From positions 49,453 through 113,452 of the forward strand of contig CAUJHV010000078.1 in NCBI GenBank assembly GCA_963205115.1: a stretch of DNA of 64,000 nt. Reading direction: 5' to 3'. The notes beneath the pieces are model-generated. The model made no database searches. It was not told where the DNA came from and saw nothing but the letters and a program-made list of their open reading frames with translations. The stretch comes from Pseudomonadota bacterium. Lineage in GTDB: Bacteria > Pseudomonadota > Gammaproteobacteria > Burkholderiales > Burkholderiaceae_C. Below, piece after piece: positions 34,708 through 44,239 of the stretch. Positions within the stretch are counted from its first letter, which is position 1. Each line of letters opens with the position of its first letter. Both the position numbers and the translations under genes were made by a program.

Positions 34708-36429
34708 ATGGCTGCCACCACCACGCTGACGGCCGCGGTTGCACCGATGCGCGACGTGCGCCTGGCCACCACCTCCAGCGAGCGTGTGGCCACCGGTGCG
34801 CTGCTGGCCGTGGCTGCCTTCCTGGTCGCCTTCCTGGCGCTGCCGCTGCTGGCCATCGCCATCCAGGCGGTGCAAGACGTGCAGGGCCGCTACATCGGCT
34901 TCGCCAATGTGCTGGCCTACCTGCAGACACCCGCGCTCCTGCAATCGGCCTGGAACAGCCTGTGGGTCTCCGTGGTGGTGACGGCGGTCACGGTGCCGCT
35001 GGCCTTCGTCTTTGCCTACGGACTCACGCGCAGCCGCATGCCGGGCAAAGGTGTGCTGCGCGGCATCACGCTGCTGCCGCTGCTGGCGCCCACGCTGCTG
35101 GCGGCCATCTCGCTGATCTACTGGTTTGGCAACCAGGGCGTGGCCAAGGGCCTGCGCGAGGCGCTGGGTTTCGACGAGATCTACGGCGCGCCGGGGGTGG
35201 TGCTGGCGCAGATCTTCGCGACCTTCCCGCATGCGCTGATGATCCTGGTCACCGCGCTGGCCGCGGCCGACGCGCGCCTGTACGAAGCGGCCGAGGCGCT
35301 GGGCACGTCCGCCGCGCGCAAGTTTTTCACCATCACGCTGCCGGGCGCGCGCTATGGCCTGATCAGTGCGGCCCTGGTGGTCTTCACGCTGGTCATCACC
35401 GACTTCGGCATTCCCAAGGTCATCGGCGGCAACTTCAACATGCTGGCCACCGATGTCTTCAAGCTGGTCATCGGCCAGCAGGATTTCCAGCGCGGCGCGG
35501 TGGTGGCCATCGTGCTGCTGGCGCCGGCCGTGCTGACCTTTGCGGTGGACCACTTCGTCGGCCGCAAGCAGACGGCGATGTTGACGGCGCGCGCCGTGCC
35601 CTACAAGCCGAAGCGCGTGCCGCTGTACGACGCGGCGATGTTCGTTTATTGCAGCGTCATCGCGCTGCTGATCCTGGCCGTCATGGGCATGACGGTATTC
35701 GCCTCGTTCGCCAGCTTCTGGCCCTACAAGCTGGAGCCCAGCTGGCGCCACTACGTGATGGGCATCCAGGACGCCGAGGTCGGGTCTGCCTTCGTCAACA
35801 GCCTGACCATGGCCGGCGGCACGGCGGTGCTGGGCACGGCGCTGATCTTCCTGGCCGCCTACCTGCTGGAAAAGACCCGCGCGTCACCGGCCGTGCAGAC
35901 GCTGGTGCGGCTGCTGGCCATGCTGCCGATGGCCGTGCCGGGCCTGGTGCTGGGCCTGGGCTACATCTTCTTCTTCAACGCGCCGGGCAACCCGCTGGCG
36001 CCGCTGTACCACACGATGCTGCTGTTGACGATCTGCTCGATCGTCCACTTCTACACCACGGGCCACCTCACCGCGGTGACCGCGCTGAAGAGCCTGGATG
36101 CGGAATTCGAAGCCGTCTCCGCCAGCCTGAAGGTGCCGCAATGGACCACGCTGCGCCGCGTGACGCTGCCCATGTGCACGCCGGCGCTGATCGACATCGC
36201 GCGTTATCTCTTCGTCAACGCCATGACCACCGTGTCGGCTGTGGTGTTCCTGTATTCGCCGGAGACCAAGGTGGCGTCCATCGCCATCCTGAACCTCGAC
36301 GAAGCCGGCGAGACCGGCGCCGCAGCGGCCTGTGCCGTGATGATCGTGGCGGCGTCCACGGTGGCCACGCTGCTGTTCTGGCTGCTGTCACGCTGGGTCG
36401 AACGGCGCACACAAGCCTGGAAGGCCTGA
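34708..36429 (+). CDS. phnU: 2-aminoethylphosphonate ABC transporter, fused double permease
   Basis: 573 aa with about twelve membrane spans: two BinPDT1-like permease halves in one chain, as in FbpB/PhnU2. Each half has an EAA-type coupling loop: YEAAEALGTSAARKFFTITL in the first and FEAVSASLKVPQWTTLRRVT in the second. It forms the membrane channel for PhnS/PhnT. A GC-rich repeat follows directly, before phnW. Confidence 0.88.
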   Translation: MAATTTLTAAVAPMRDVRLATTSSERVATGALLAVAAFLVAFLALPLLAIAIQAVQDVQGRYIGFANVLAYLQTPALLQSAWNSLWVSVVVTAVTVPLAFVFAYGLTRSRMPGKGVLRGITLLPLLAPTLLAAISLIYWFGNQGVAKGLREALGFDEIYGAPGVVLAQIFATFPHALMILVTALAAADARLYEAAEALGTSAARKFFTITLPGARYGLISAALVVFTLVITDFGIPKVIGGNFNMLATDVFKLVIGQQDFQRGAVVAIVLLAPAVLTFAVDHFVGRKQTAMLTARAVPYKPKRVPLYDAAMFVYCSVIALLILAVMGMTVFASFASFWPYKLEPSWRHYVMGIQDAEVGSAFVNSLTMAGGTAVLGTALIFLAAYLLEKTRASPAVQTLVRLLAMLPMAVPGLVLGLGYIFFFNAPGNPLAPLYHTMLLLTICSIVHFYTTGHLTAVTALKSLDAEFEAVSASLKVPQWTTLRRVTLPMCTPALIDIARYLFVNAMTTVSAVVFLYSPETKVASIAILNLDEAGETGAAAACAVMIVAASTVATLLFWLLSRWVERRTQAWKA

Positions 36430-36430
36430 A

Positions 36431-36510
36431 ATGGGACCCCCCCGAAGCGCCTTCGGCGCCTCCCCCCGAGGGGGCGCAGCCACCGGACCGGCGGAGCCGG
36501 ATCCGCGGCT
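36431..36510. repeat. GC-rich palindromic interspersed repeat (copy 2)
   Basis: ACCCCCCC, GAAGCGCCTTCGGCGCC, then CCCCCCGAGGGGGCG, and a second palindrome CCGG-ACC-GGC-GGAGCCGG. It begins 2 bases after the phnU stop, like copy 1 after the sigma-factor stop. Otherwise the phnU-phnW gap (160 bases) holds only the phnW leader. Confidence 0.55.
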
Positions 36511-36589
36511 GCCGCTTGGATGGGCGACATGACGCACTGAGATATTGGTGGCTGGCTCATCCACCGGCCGTAATCGGAGAACCCCGTCC

Positions 36590-37708
36590 ATGGACCGCGA
36601 CCGCATCCTGCTGACCCCCGGACCGCTGACCACCACGTTGCGCACCAAGCTCGCGATGCTGCGCGACTGGGGCAGCTGGGACGCCGATTTCAACGCCGTC
36701 ACCGCCCGCGTGCGCCAGCGGCTGCTGGAGATCGTGCACGGGCAGGACAGCCACGTCGTCGTGCCCCTGCAGGGCAGCGGCACCTTCAGCGTGGAAGCGG
36801 CGGTGGCCACGGTCACGCCGCGCGACGCGCACATCCTGGTGCCGGACAACGGCGCCTACTGCAAGCGCGCGGGGAAGCTCTCGCAGATGATGGGGCGGCG
36901 CGTCACGCTGCTGCCCGTGGCCGAAGACGAGCCGATCTCGGCGGCCGCAGTCGAGGCCTGTCTGACGGCCGACCCCAGCCTCACGCACGTCATCCTGATC
37001 CACTGCGAAACCGGCACCGGCGTGGAGAACCCGCTGAAGGACATCGCCGCGCTGTGCGAACGCCATGGCAAGGGCCTGATCGTCGACGCCATGTCCAGCT
37101 TCGCGGCGCTGCCCATCGACGCGCGCAGCACGCGCTTCGACGCACTGATCGCCGCCAGCGGCAAGTGCCTGGAAGGCGTGCCCGGCATGGGCTTTGTCTT
37201 CATCCGCAAGGCGGTGCTGGATGGCTGCGCCGGCCACAGCCACAGCCTGGCCATGGACCTGCACGACCAGTGGGCCTACATGGAGAAGACCGGCCAGTGG
37301 CGCTTCACCCCGCCCACGCACGTGGTGGCCGCGCTGGACGAAGCGATTACGCAATTCGTGGAAGAGGGCGGTCAGCCCGCGCGTCTGGCGCGTTACCAGG
37401 CCAACGGCCGCGCGCTGGTCGACGGCATGGCCGCGCTGGGCTTCAAGGTCTTCTTGCGTCCGCAAGTGCAGGCGCCCATCATCTACACCTTTCACGCACC
37501 GGGGCACGCTGCCTATGACTTCAAGCGTTTCTACGCGGGCGCCAAGGCGCGCGGCTTCATGCTGTACCCGGGCAAGCTGACGCAGGTGGAGACCTTCCGC
37601 GTGGGCTGCATCGGCGCCATCGGCCCCAACGAGATGCGCCAGGCGGTTCTGGCCGTCTCCGAGACCCTGGGGGAGATGGGCATCGCCAGCGGCGCGCCCG
37701 CGTTGTAG
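36590..37708 (+). CDS. phnW: 2-aminoethylphosphonate:pyruvate transaminase PhnW
   Basis: 372 aa class-V aminotransferase. ILLTPGPLTTT at the N-terminus is the family hallmark; the PLP lysine is Lys192 (AASGKCLEGVPG), with the cofactor-binding Asp in VDAMSSF. It transfers the amino group of AEP to pyruvate, giving phosphonoacetaldehyde and alanine, the substrate for PhnY. Start chosen at MDRDRILLT, the usual family start. Expected in one transcript with phnSTU. Confidence 0.93.
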   Translation: MDRDRILLTPGPLTTTLRTKLAMLRDWGSWDADFNAVTARVRQRLLEIVHGQDSHVVVPLQGSGTFSVEAAVATVTPRDAHILVPDNGAYCKRAGKLSQMMGRRVTLLPVAEDEPISAAAVEACLTADPSLTHVILIHCETGTGVENPLKDIAALCERHGKGLIVDAMSSFAALPIDARSTRFDALIAASGKCLEGVPGMGFVFIRKAVLDGCAGHSHSLAMDLHDQWAYMEKTGQWRFTPPTHVVAALDEAITQFVEEGGQPARLARYQANGRALVDGMAALGFKVFLRPQVQAPIIYTFHAPGHAAYDFKRFYAGAKARGFMLYPGKLTQVETFRVGCIGAIGPNEMRQAVLAVSETLGEMGIASGAPAL

Positions 37709-37767
37709 CGTCGATCGATCGCGACCAGGGCCGACCCGGCCCGCCGCCCGAATCCTGGAGAAGCCGC

Positions 37768-39198
37768 ATGGCCAACGACACCCCCGCATCGAATCACGAG
37801 TCGCCACCCCCGGCGGCGCCCGCCGCGGCCACCGGCTTGCCCCACGAAGAGGCACGCGGCGTGCTGGAAGGCCTGCTCAAACACGGCGACAAGAAGGTGA
37901 AGGTGGCCGTCAGCGACATCGACGGCATCCTGCGCGGCAAGTACCTGCACATCGACAAGTTTGCCGGCGCGATCGACAGCGGCTTCGGCTTCTGCGACGT
38001 GGTCTTCGGCTGGGATGCGCACGACCAGTGCTACGACAACACCAGCGTCACCGGCTGGCACCACGGCTTCCCGGATGCGCTGGCGCGCCTGGACCTGCGC
38101 ACGCAGCGGCGGGTGCCCTGGGACCACAACGTGCCGTTTTTCCTGGGCGAATTTGTCTCCAACGACGGCAGCCCCTACCCGGTGTGCCCGCGCCAGGTGC
38201 TCAAGCGCGTGCTCAAGCGTGCGGAGAAGCTCGGTTTCTCGGCCATGTGCGGCCACGAATACGAGTGGTTCAACTTCACCGAAACACCCCAGAGCTGGGC
38301 CGAGAAGCGCGGCGTGGGCCCGCAACCCATCACGCCCGGCATGTTCGGCTACTCGCTGCTGCGCATGGGCGACCAGCGCGAATTCTTCAATGCGCTGATG
38401 GACGAGATGGGCGCCTTCGGCGTGCCGATCGAGGGCCTGCATACCGAGACGGGGCCGGGTGTGTACGAGGCCGCCATCGCCTTCGGCGGCGCGCTGGAGG
38501 CGGCCGACCGCGCCATCCTCTTCAAGACCGGCGCCAAGGAGATCGGCAAGCGCTTCGGCGTGATGCCCAGCTTCATGGCCAAGTGGAGCGCGCAGTACCC
38601 GGGCTGCTCGGGCCACATCCACCAGAGCCTGTCCGACGGCAAGCGCAACCTGTTCTACGACGCCAACTCGCCGCGCGCGATGAGCCCGCTGTTCGAGAGC
38701 TACCTGGCCGGGCAATTGCAGGCGCTGATGGAATTTGCGCCGATGTTCTGGCCGACCATCAACAGCTACAAGCGGCTGGTCGATGGCTTCTGGGCGCCGG
38801 TCAAGCCCACCTGGGGCATGGACAACCGCACGGCCAGCTTCCGCGTCATCGCCGGCAGCCCCAAGAGCACGCGGCTGGAAACGCGCTGCCCCGGCGCCGA
38901 CATGAATGCCTACCTGGCCACCGCAGCGGTCATTGCGGCCGGCCTGCACGGCGTGGAGAAGGGTCTGAAGCTCACCACGCCGCCCATCACCGGCACCAAC
39001 CAGGGCGCGGATGACATCCCGCGCGCACCGCGCACGCTGATCGAGACCACACGCATTTTCAAGGGCAGCGATCTGGCGCGCGACTGGTTCGGTGATGCCT
39101 TTGTCGACCACTTTGCGGCCACGCGCGAATGGGAGTGGCGGCAGTGGCAGGATGCGGTGACCGACTGGGAATTGAAGCGGTATTTCGAGATCATCTGA
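37768..39198 (+). CDS. Glutamine-synthetase-like gamma-glutamylamine ligase
   Basis: 476 aa, ribosome-binding site GGAGAAG. GS catalytic domain: GHEYEWFNF and TETGPGVYEAAI (metal-binding glutamates), MPSFMAKW, SGCSGHIHQSL and the ATP-site arginine in NRTASFRVI. The N-terminal beta-grasp domain begins KKVKVAVSDIDGILRGKYL, as in PuuA-type enzymes rather than assimilatory GlnA; the adenylylation tyrosine loop is not apparent. It probably joins glutamate to an amine such as ethanolamine or AEP. Confidence 0.83.
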   Translation: MANDTPASNHESPPPAAPAAATGLPHEEARGVLEGLLKHGDKKVKVAVSDIDGILRGKYLHIDKFAGAIDSGFGFCDVVFGWDAHDQCYDNTSVTGWHHGFPDALARLDLRTQRRVPWDHNVPFFLGEFVSNDGSPYPVCPRQVLKRVLKRAEKLGFSAMCGHEYEWFNFTETPQSWAEKRGVGPQPITPGMFGYSLLRMGDQREFFNALMDEMGAFGVPIEGLHTETGPGVYEAAIAFGGALEAADRAILFKTGAKEIGKRFGVMPSFMAKWSAQYPGCSGHIHQSLSDGKRNLFYDANSPRAMSPLFESYLAGQLQALMEFAPMFWPTINSYKRLVDGFWAPVKPTWGMDNRTASFRVIAGSPKSTRLETRCPGADMNAYLATAAVIAAGLHGVEKGLKLTTPPITGTNQGADDIPRAPRTLIETTRIFKGSDLARDWFGDAFVDHFAATREWEWRQWQDAVTDWELKRYFEII

Positions 39199-39281
39199 GC
39201 GCTCTCTCGACCCCGCATCGACCCCGCATCGAACTTCCTGCGCGCCACCCGCCGCGGCGCGCCACCTGAAGCAGCAACGCC

Positions 39282-40415
39282 ATGGCCATCACCACCTTTT
39301 CCTTCCCCACGAAGATCCATTTCGGCCCTGGCGCGCGTGCGCTGGTGGCCGAGCACCTGAAGTCGCGCGGCCTGCAGCGGCCGTTGATCGTCACCGATCG
39401 CGCGCTGGCGGCGCTGCCGGTGCTCACCGAATTCCGCGCGCACCTGCCGGGGCTGCAGACGGCCGTCTTCGACGGCATCTGGGGCAACCCGACCGCCGCG
39501 CAGGTGATGGCGGGCGCGGCGGCCTTCCGCGCGCATGGCGCGGACGCGGTGATCGGCTTCGGCGGCGGCGCCGCGCTGGACGTGGCCAAGGCCGTGGCGC
39601 TGATGGGCGTGCACGACGGCGACGTGATGGAGTACGTCTGGGACCACCCGCAGGTGCGGCCGATGGTCAACCCGCTGCCGCATTTCGTGGCCCTGCCGAC
39701 GACCAGCGGCACCGGCAGCGAGGTCGGCCGCTCGGCCGTGGTGGCGGAGAACGACACGCACGTCAAGCGCGCACTGTTCGGCCCGCAGCTGCTGGCCCAG
39801 GCCGTCTTTGCCGACCCCGAACTGACGCTGGCCCTGCCGGCGGCCGTGACCGCGGCCACGGGCATGGACGCGCTGACGCCCAACATCGAGAGTTATCTGT
39901 CACCGGCCTACCACCCCATGTGCGACGGCATCGCGCTGGAAGGCCTGCGCATCGGCGCGCGGGCGCTGGCCCGCGCGGTGGCGCAGCCGCAGGACATACA
40001 GGCGCGCAGCGACATGATGATGAGCTCGATGATGGGCGCCATCGCCTTCCAGAAGGACCTGGGCTCGGTGCACGCCTGCGCACACGCGCTAGGTGCCGTC
40101 AACGACCTGCACCACGGCCTGGCCAACGCCTTGATGATCGACACCGTGCTGGCCTGGAACCATGAGGCCGTGCCGCAGAAGTTCGATGAACTGGCGCATG
40201 CGGCTGGCGTGAACGGCGGCGGCGCGGCCTTCGTGCCCTGGCTCAAGGCCCTGAAGACGCAGATCGGCATCACCGGCGGCCTGGCCGAACGCGGTGTCAC
40301 GCATGAACACCTCGCGCGCCTGGTGCCGCTGGCGGTGAAGGATTTCGCCGGCCAGACCAATCCGCGCCCGGCGACGGCGCAGGACTACGAGCGGCTGTTC
40401 CTGGCGGCGATGTAG
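39282..40415 (+). CDS. Iron-containing alcohol dehydrogenase
   Basis: 377 aa. NAD-binding GGGAALDVAKAVAL, PTTSGTGSEVGRSAVV, and the metal-binding histidines in SVHACAHALGAVNDLHHGLANAL. Group III ADHs interconvert short alcohols and aldehydes. Between the GS-like and amidohydrolase genes it fits oxidation of gamma-glutamyl-ethanolamide to its aldehyde; an alternative is the phosphonoacetaldehyde/2-hydroxyethylphosphonate pair, which related Fe-ADHs also handle. Confidence 0.85.
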   Translation: MAITTFSFPTKIHFGPGARALVAEHLKSRGLQRPLIVTDRALAALPVLTEFRAHLPGLQTAVFDGIWGNPTAAQVMAGAAAFRAHGADAVIGFGGGAALDVAKAVALMGVHDGDVMEYVWDHPQVRPMVNPLPHFVALPTTSGTGSEVGRSAVVAENDTHVKRALFGPQLLAQAVFADPELTLALPAAVTAATGMDALTPNIESYLSPAYHPMCDGIALEGLRIGARALARAVAQPQDIQARSDMMMSSMMGAIAFQKDLGSVHACAHALGAVNDLHHGLANALMIDTVLAWNHEAVPQKFDELAHAAGVNGGGAAFVPWLKALKTQIGITGGLAERGVTHEHLARLVPLAVKDFAGQTNPRPATAQDYERLFLAAM

Positions 40416-40464
40416 GGGCGCCGCTGCGTCCTGCCGCCCAATCGCCGCCCCATCGCCGCGCCCG

Positions 40465-41895
40465 ATGTCCACGCTGGCCGTCTTCATCAGCTATGCGCAC
40501 CGCGACAAGCGCGTCGCGCGTCGGCTGCAGCGGTCTTTGTGGGTTCACGGCATCGATGCCTGGCTGGACGAGCGGGGCCTGCGGCCTGGCGCGTCGCTGG
40601 CGCGCGAGCTGCAGGCGCGCATCGCCGCGTCCGATGCGCTGGTCGTGGTGGCCTCCAACGCGTCGATCCAGTCGACCTGGGTGGGGCTGGAACTCGCCTG
40701 CGCCCGCGAGCACCACAAGCCAGTGGTGCCGTTTCTGGTCGAGCCCGTGCAGACACACGAGCGGTTCCAGGGCGACCTGGGCATCGAGGCCCTGCACCCG
40801 AATGTCCAATCCCAGGCCACGCGCACGCTCATTGCCGCGTTGGGCGACCTGGGCGAAAGGTCGACGCCACTGTCCCCGGATCCCGAACGCCTGCGGGAAG
40901 CCCTGCGCCAGATGGCCGCGCAGGAAGCCGACCTCCGGCCGCTGATCGAAGGATGCATGGACGGGCCGGGGCTGCACCAGGAGTCCATGCCGACGGTCTT
41001 TGCGGCGACCTTCGAGGCGCTGGACGAGGCGCTGGATGCCCTGTACGACCTCGAACCCGGCGAGCGCATGGCCATGCATCTGGCCCACGCCTTTGCCAGC
41101 ACAGGGGCGGGTTGGGCCGGTCTGCAGCGCTGGATCGCACGCTCGGGTGACGGCGAGACCGCGTTGGCGGTGGCCCTCGGGCGCGAACTGCGCGCCGACG
41201 CCATCGACCCTGCCATCGATCTGCTGGGCCGTTGCAACCCGCCCAACAACCAGGCGCTGTACGGCTTCATCGATCGCCACGCGGCGCAGTTCAGCAGCGC
41301 ACAGAAGGCCGCGGTGCTGCGGCTCGTGGCGTGGCCGGTGCGCAAGGACCCGGGGCGGATGGGCGATGTCTTGGCCTGGGTGGCGGCCCGGCACTTTCCC
41401 GGGGCGCGCGAGGTGGAGCTGATGTGGACGCGCTGGATAGGGGATGGCGCCTTCGATGGCGGTGCCGCTTCGCCGCGCGATCTGGCGCGCTACCTGCGCG
41501 ATGCCGACCGTGAGCAGCTGCCGGGCTGGGCGCCCATGAAAGAGGCCCTGCGCGCGCATGTGCGCCGATCGCTGCGCTCGGGTGACCAGGCCCGTGTGCA
41601 CGTGGCCATCGATCACCTCCGTGCATCGGCCGACAGCGGGGCCCCGGTTCTGGACGGTCTGCTGGGCGAGGCGGAGGGAGCGGCCTACACGGCGGAGTGG
41701 AACCAATGGCGCTTGAACGACCCCGATTCGGCGGCATTCATGGCCGACTTTCTGCGTGAGGTGATCGAGGAAGCACGTGCGGACCGCGACTGGCTGGGCG
41801 CCGCCACACGCGCCCGTCGGCTGCAGGATCTGCGCCAGAAACAACGCGACGCCGCTTTGCTGGCCAACAGTCCGGCAACTGGGGCCGACCGATGA
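40465..41895 (+). CDS. TIR-domain protein with large helical C-terminal domain
   Basis: 476 aa. Residues 3-130 form a TIR domain: VFISYAHRDKRVARRL, WLDERGLRPGASL, and TWVGLELACAREHHKPVVPFLV, with Glu76 at the position of the NADase catalytic glutamate. Residues 140-476 are mostly helical and unlike any sensor I recognise. No ribosome-binding site is evident. Bacterial TIR proteins often deplete NAD+ or make signal nucleotides in phage defence; here it sits inside a catabolic operon. Confidence 0.75.
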   Translation: MSTLAVFISYAHRDKRVARRLQRSLWVHGIDAWLDERGLRPGASLARELQARIAASDALVVVASNASIQSTWVGLELACAREHHKPVVPFLVEPVQTHERFQGDLGIEALHPNVQSQATRTLIAALGDLGERSTPLSPDPERLREALRQMAAQEADLRPLIEGCMDGPGLHQESMPTVFAATFEALDEALDALYDLEPGERMAMHLAHAFASTGAGWAGLQRWIARSGDGETALAVALGRELRADAIDPAIDLLGRCNPPNNQALYGFIDRHAAQFSSAQKAAVLRLVAWPVRKDPGRMGDVLAWVAARHFPGAREVELMWTRWIGDGAFDGGAASPRDLARYLRDADREQLPGWAPMKEALRAHVRRSLRSGDQARVHVAIDHLRASADSGAPVLDGLLGEAEGAAYTAEWNQWRLNDPDSAAFMADFLREVIEEARADRDWLGAATRARRLQDLRQKQRDAALLANSPATGADR

Positions 41896-41968
41896 CGCCG
41901 TTGTTGGCATGCCCCGCGCGCCAGAATGTGATGCCCCGGTCCACCTCCGTTCCAGCCCCTGCACGAAC

Positions 41969-42769
41969 ATGTCTGCGCTGCACACCCCACCACTGAAGCT
42001 CGGCGTTTCCGCCTGCTTCTTCCACGCCGATCCGGCGCGGCCCATCTTCACCGGAAAGACGCTGCAGTACATCGAACAATCGGTGGCGCACTGGGCGATG
42101 TCGCAGGGCGACCTGGCGGTGATGATCCCCGCGCCCGCAGCCGATGCGCGTCTGGCCGACTATGCGCAGTGGCTGGACGGCCTGGTGCTGATGGGCGGAT
42201 CGGACGTCTGGCCCGGCAGCTACGGCGAGCAGCCGATGGACCCGCGCTGGCAGGGCGACCGCATCCGCGACGCCTATGAGATGGCCTTGGCACGCGCCTT
42301 CGTCGCTGCCGGCAAGCCGGTCTTCGGCGTCTGCCGCGGCCTGCAGCTGCTGAACGTGGCCTTCGGCGGCACGCTGCTGCAGGACATCCCCACGCAGCGG
42401 CCCGAGGCGTTGGCGCATCGCGATGCAGGCCTGTACGACCAGCTGTTCCACCCGGTGCAGATCGAGCCCGGCACACGGCTGGCGCAGGTCTACGCGGGGC
42501 AGCTGCAATCGACCGTCAACAGCGTGCACCACCAGGGCATCAAGGATCTCGCGCCGGGCTTCGTGGTCGAGGCACGCTGCCCGACCGACGGCATGATCGA
42601 AGCCGTGCGCCTGCAGACCGGCCCCTGGGTGGCCGCCGTGCAGTGGCACCCCGAGTTCCACCTCACGACGCAGGCCTCCGCCGCCGCGCGGCCGGACCTG
42701 ATCGACGACGGACTGCTGCTGACGGATTTTCGCCAGGCCTGCCACGCGGCGCGGGCGCTGCCGGACTGA
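41969..42769 (+). CDS. Gamma-glutamyl amide hydrolase (peptidase C26, PuuD-like)
   Basis: 266 aa, class-I glutamine amidotransferase-like. The catalytic Cys122 is in GVCRGLQLLNVAFGG and the His/Glu pair in AVQWHPEFH; GSDVWPGSYGE is typical of PuuD-type enzymes. It frees glutamate from a gamma-glutamylated product, the last step of a glutamylation pathway begun by the GS-like ligase. Confidence 0.85.
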   Translation: MSALHTPPLKLGVSACFFHADPARPIFTGKTLQYIEQSVAHWAMSQGDLAVMIPAPAADARLADYAQWLDGLVLMGGSDVWPGSYGEQPMDPRWQGDRIRDAYEMALARAFVAAGKPVFGVCRGLQLLNVAFGGTLLQDIPTQRPEALAHRDAGLYDQLFHPVQIEPGTRLAQVYAGQLQSTVNSVHHQGIKDLAPGFVVEARCPTDGMIEAVRLQTGPWVAAVQWHPEFHLTTQASAAARPDLIDDGLLLTDFRQACHAARALPD

Positions 42770-42871
42770 CAGGGCTGACCGCCGCGCCCAAGTCGTATCG
42801 CCCGAACCGCCCATATCGCCCCTATCGCGCGCATGGCCCACATCGAACCGCATTGCCCAACCATTGACCGC

Positions 42872-44239
42872 ATGAGCACACTCACCATCACCAATCCCGC
42901 CACCGGTGCGCCGCTGGCCGAAGTGCCCATCGACGACGCCGCCGCCATCGGCGTCAAGGCGCACGCCGCACGCAGCGCGCAGCCGGCCTGGGCGGCCCGG
43001 CCGCTGGCCGAGCGGGTGGACATCATCCGCCGCTTCCGTGCGGCGATCGTGCGCGAGCTCGAGACCCTGGCCACGACGCTCACGCAGGAGGTCGGCAAAC
43101 CCATCGCACAAAGCCGCAACGAGTTGAACGGCCTGCTCGGGCGGCTGGACTTTTTCATCGCACATGCCGCCGACGCGCTGGCCGACGAAACCGTGCATGA
43201 CGAGGGCGGCATGCGCGAGCGCATCAGCCACGTGCCGCTGGGCCTGGTGGCCAACATCTCGGCCTGGAACTACCCGTGGTTCGTCAGCTGCAACGTCGTC
43301 GTGCCCGCGCTGATCGCTGGCAACGCCGTGCTCTACAAACCCAGCGAATACGCCACGCTGAGCGGCGAGCACCTGGTGCGCCTGCTGTATGAAGCCGGCG
43401 TGCCCAACACCGTGCTGGCCCTGGTGGTGGGCGGTGGCGCCACCGGCGCGGCGCTGCTGGACCAGCGTGTCGACGGTGTCTTCTTCACGGGCAGCCACGC
43501 CACGGGCATGCGCATCGCGCGCGCGCTGGAGGGGCGGCTGGTCAAGCTGCAACTCGAATTGGGCGGCAAGGACCCCACCTACGTGCGCGCCGACGCCGAC
43601 CCCAAGGCCGCGGCCGAATCCCTGGCCGACGGCGCCATGTACAACAGCGGCCAGAGCTGCTGTTCGGTCGAGCGCATCTATGTGCACCAGTCCGTGTACG
43701 ACGCCTTCGTCGAGCACTTCCTGACGACGGTCGACGGCATGCGCGTGGGCGACCCGATGGACGACGCCACCTACATCGGCGCCATCGCACGTGCGCCGCA
43801 GCTGGACGTGCTGGACGCGCAGGTGGCCGATGCCAAGGCCAAGGGCGCCAGCCTGCGCCGCGGCGGCCATCGCCTGGCGAACCAGGCCTATGCACCCACC
43901 GTCTTCACCGAGGTGGACCACACGATGGACCTGATGCGCGAAGAGAGCTTCGGCCCGGTGATCGGCATCCAGAAAGTCAAGAGCGATGCCGAGGCCGTGG
44001 CGCTGATGAACGACACCCGCTATGGCCTGACGGCCGGTGTCTACACGAAGGACGAAACGGCCGCGCGCGAGGTGTTGAACCGCGTCAACGCCGGCAGCGT
44101 CTACTGGAACTGCTGCGACCGCGTGAGCCCGCGTCTGCCCTGGTCCGGCGTGGGCGACAGCGGCATCGGCCTGACGCTGTCCACACACGGCATCCGCGCC
44201 TTCACGCGCACCAAGGCCTGGCATCTACGGCAGCCATGA
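42872..44239 (+). CDS. NAD(P)-dependent aldehyde dehydrogenase (gamma-glutamyl-aminoaldehyde type)
   Basis: 455 aa. Catalytic Cys in NSGQSCCSVERIYV, general-base Glu in QLELGGKDPTYV, N-terminal NPATGAPLAEVPIDD. It should oxidise the aldehyde formed by the Fe-ADH (predicted gamma-glutamyl-aminoacetaldehyde to gamma-glutamyl-glycine). The substrate is deduced from neighbours only. It ends in an ATGA overlap with the HAD gene. Confidence 0.83.
   Translation: MSTLTITNPATGAPLAEVPIDDAAAIGVKAHAARSAQPAWAARPLAERVDIIRRFRAAIVRELETLATTLTQEVGKPIAQSRNELNGLLGRLDFFIAHAADALADETVHDEGGMRERISHVPLGLVANISAWNYPWFVSCNVVVPALIAGNAVLYKPSEYATLSGEHLVRLLYEAGVPNTVLALVVGGGATGAALLDQRVDGVFFTGSHATGMRIARALEGRLVKLQLELGGKDPTYVRADADPKAAAESLADGAMYNSGQSCCSVERIYVHQSVYDAFVEHFLTTVDGMRVGDPMDDATYIGAIARAPQLDVLDAQVADAKAKGASLRRGGHRLANQAYAPTVFTEVDHTMDLMREESFGPVIGIQKVKSDAEAVALMNDTRYGLTAGVYTKDETAAREVLNRVNAGSVYWNCCDRVSPRLPWSGVGDSGIGLTLSTHGIRAFTRTKAWHLRQP

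Noticed and set aside
32388..34862. Minus-strand open frame of 824 codons opposite phnS-phnT
   Set aside because: Antisense shadow of two well-supported transporter genes.
42775..42860. Short repeated ATCGCCC units before the aldehyde dehydrogenase
   Set aside because: Too short and irregular to be called a repeat array or an operator; probably compositional.
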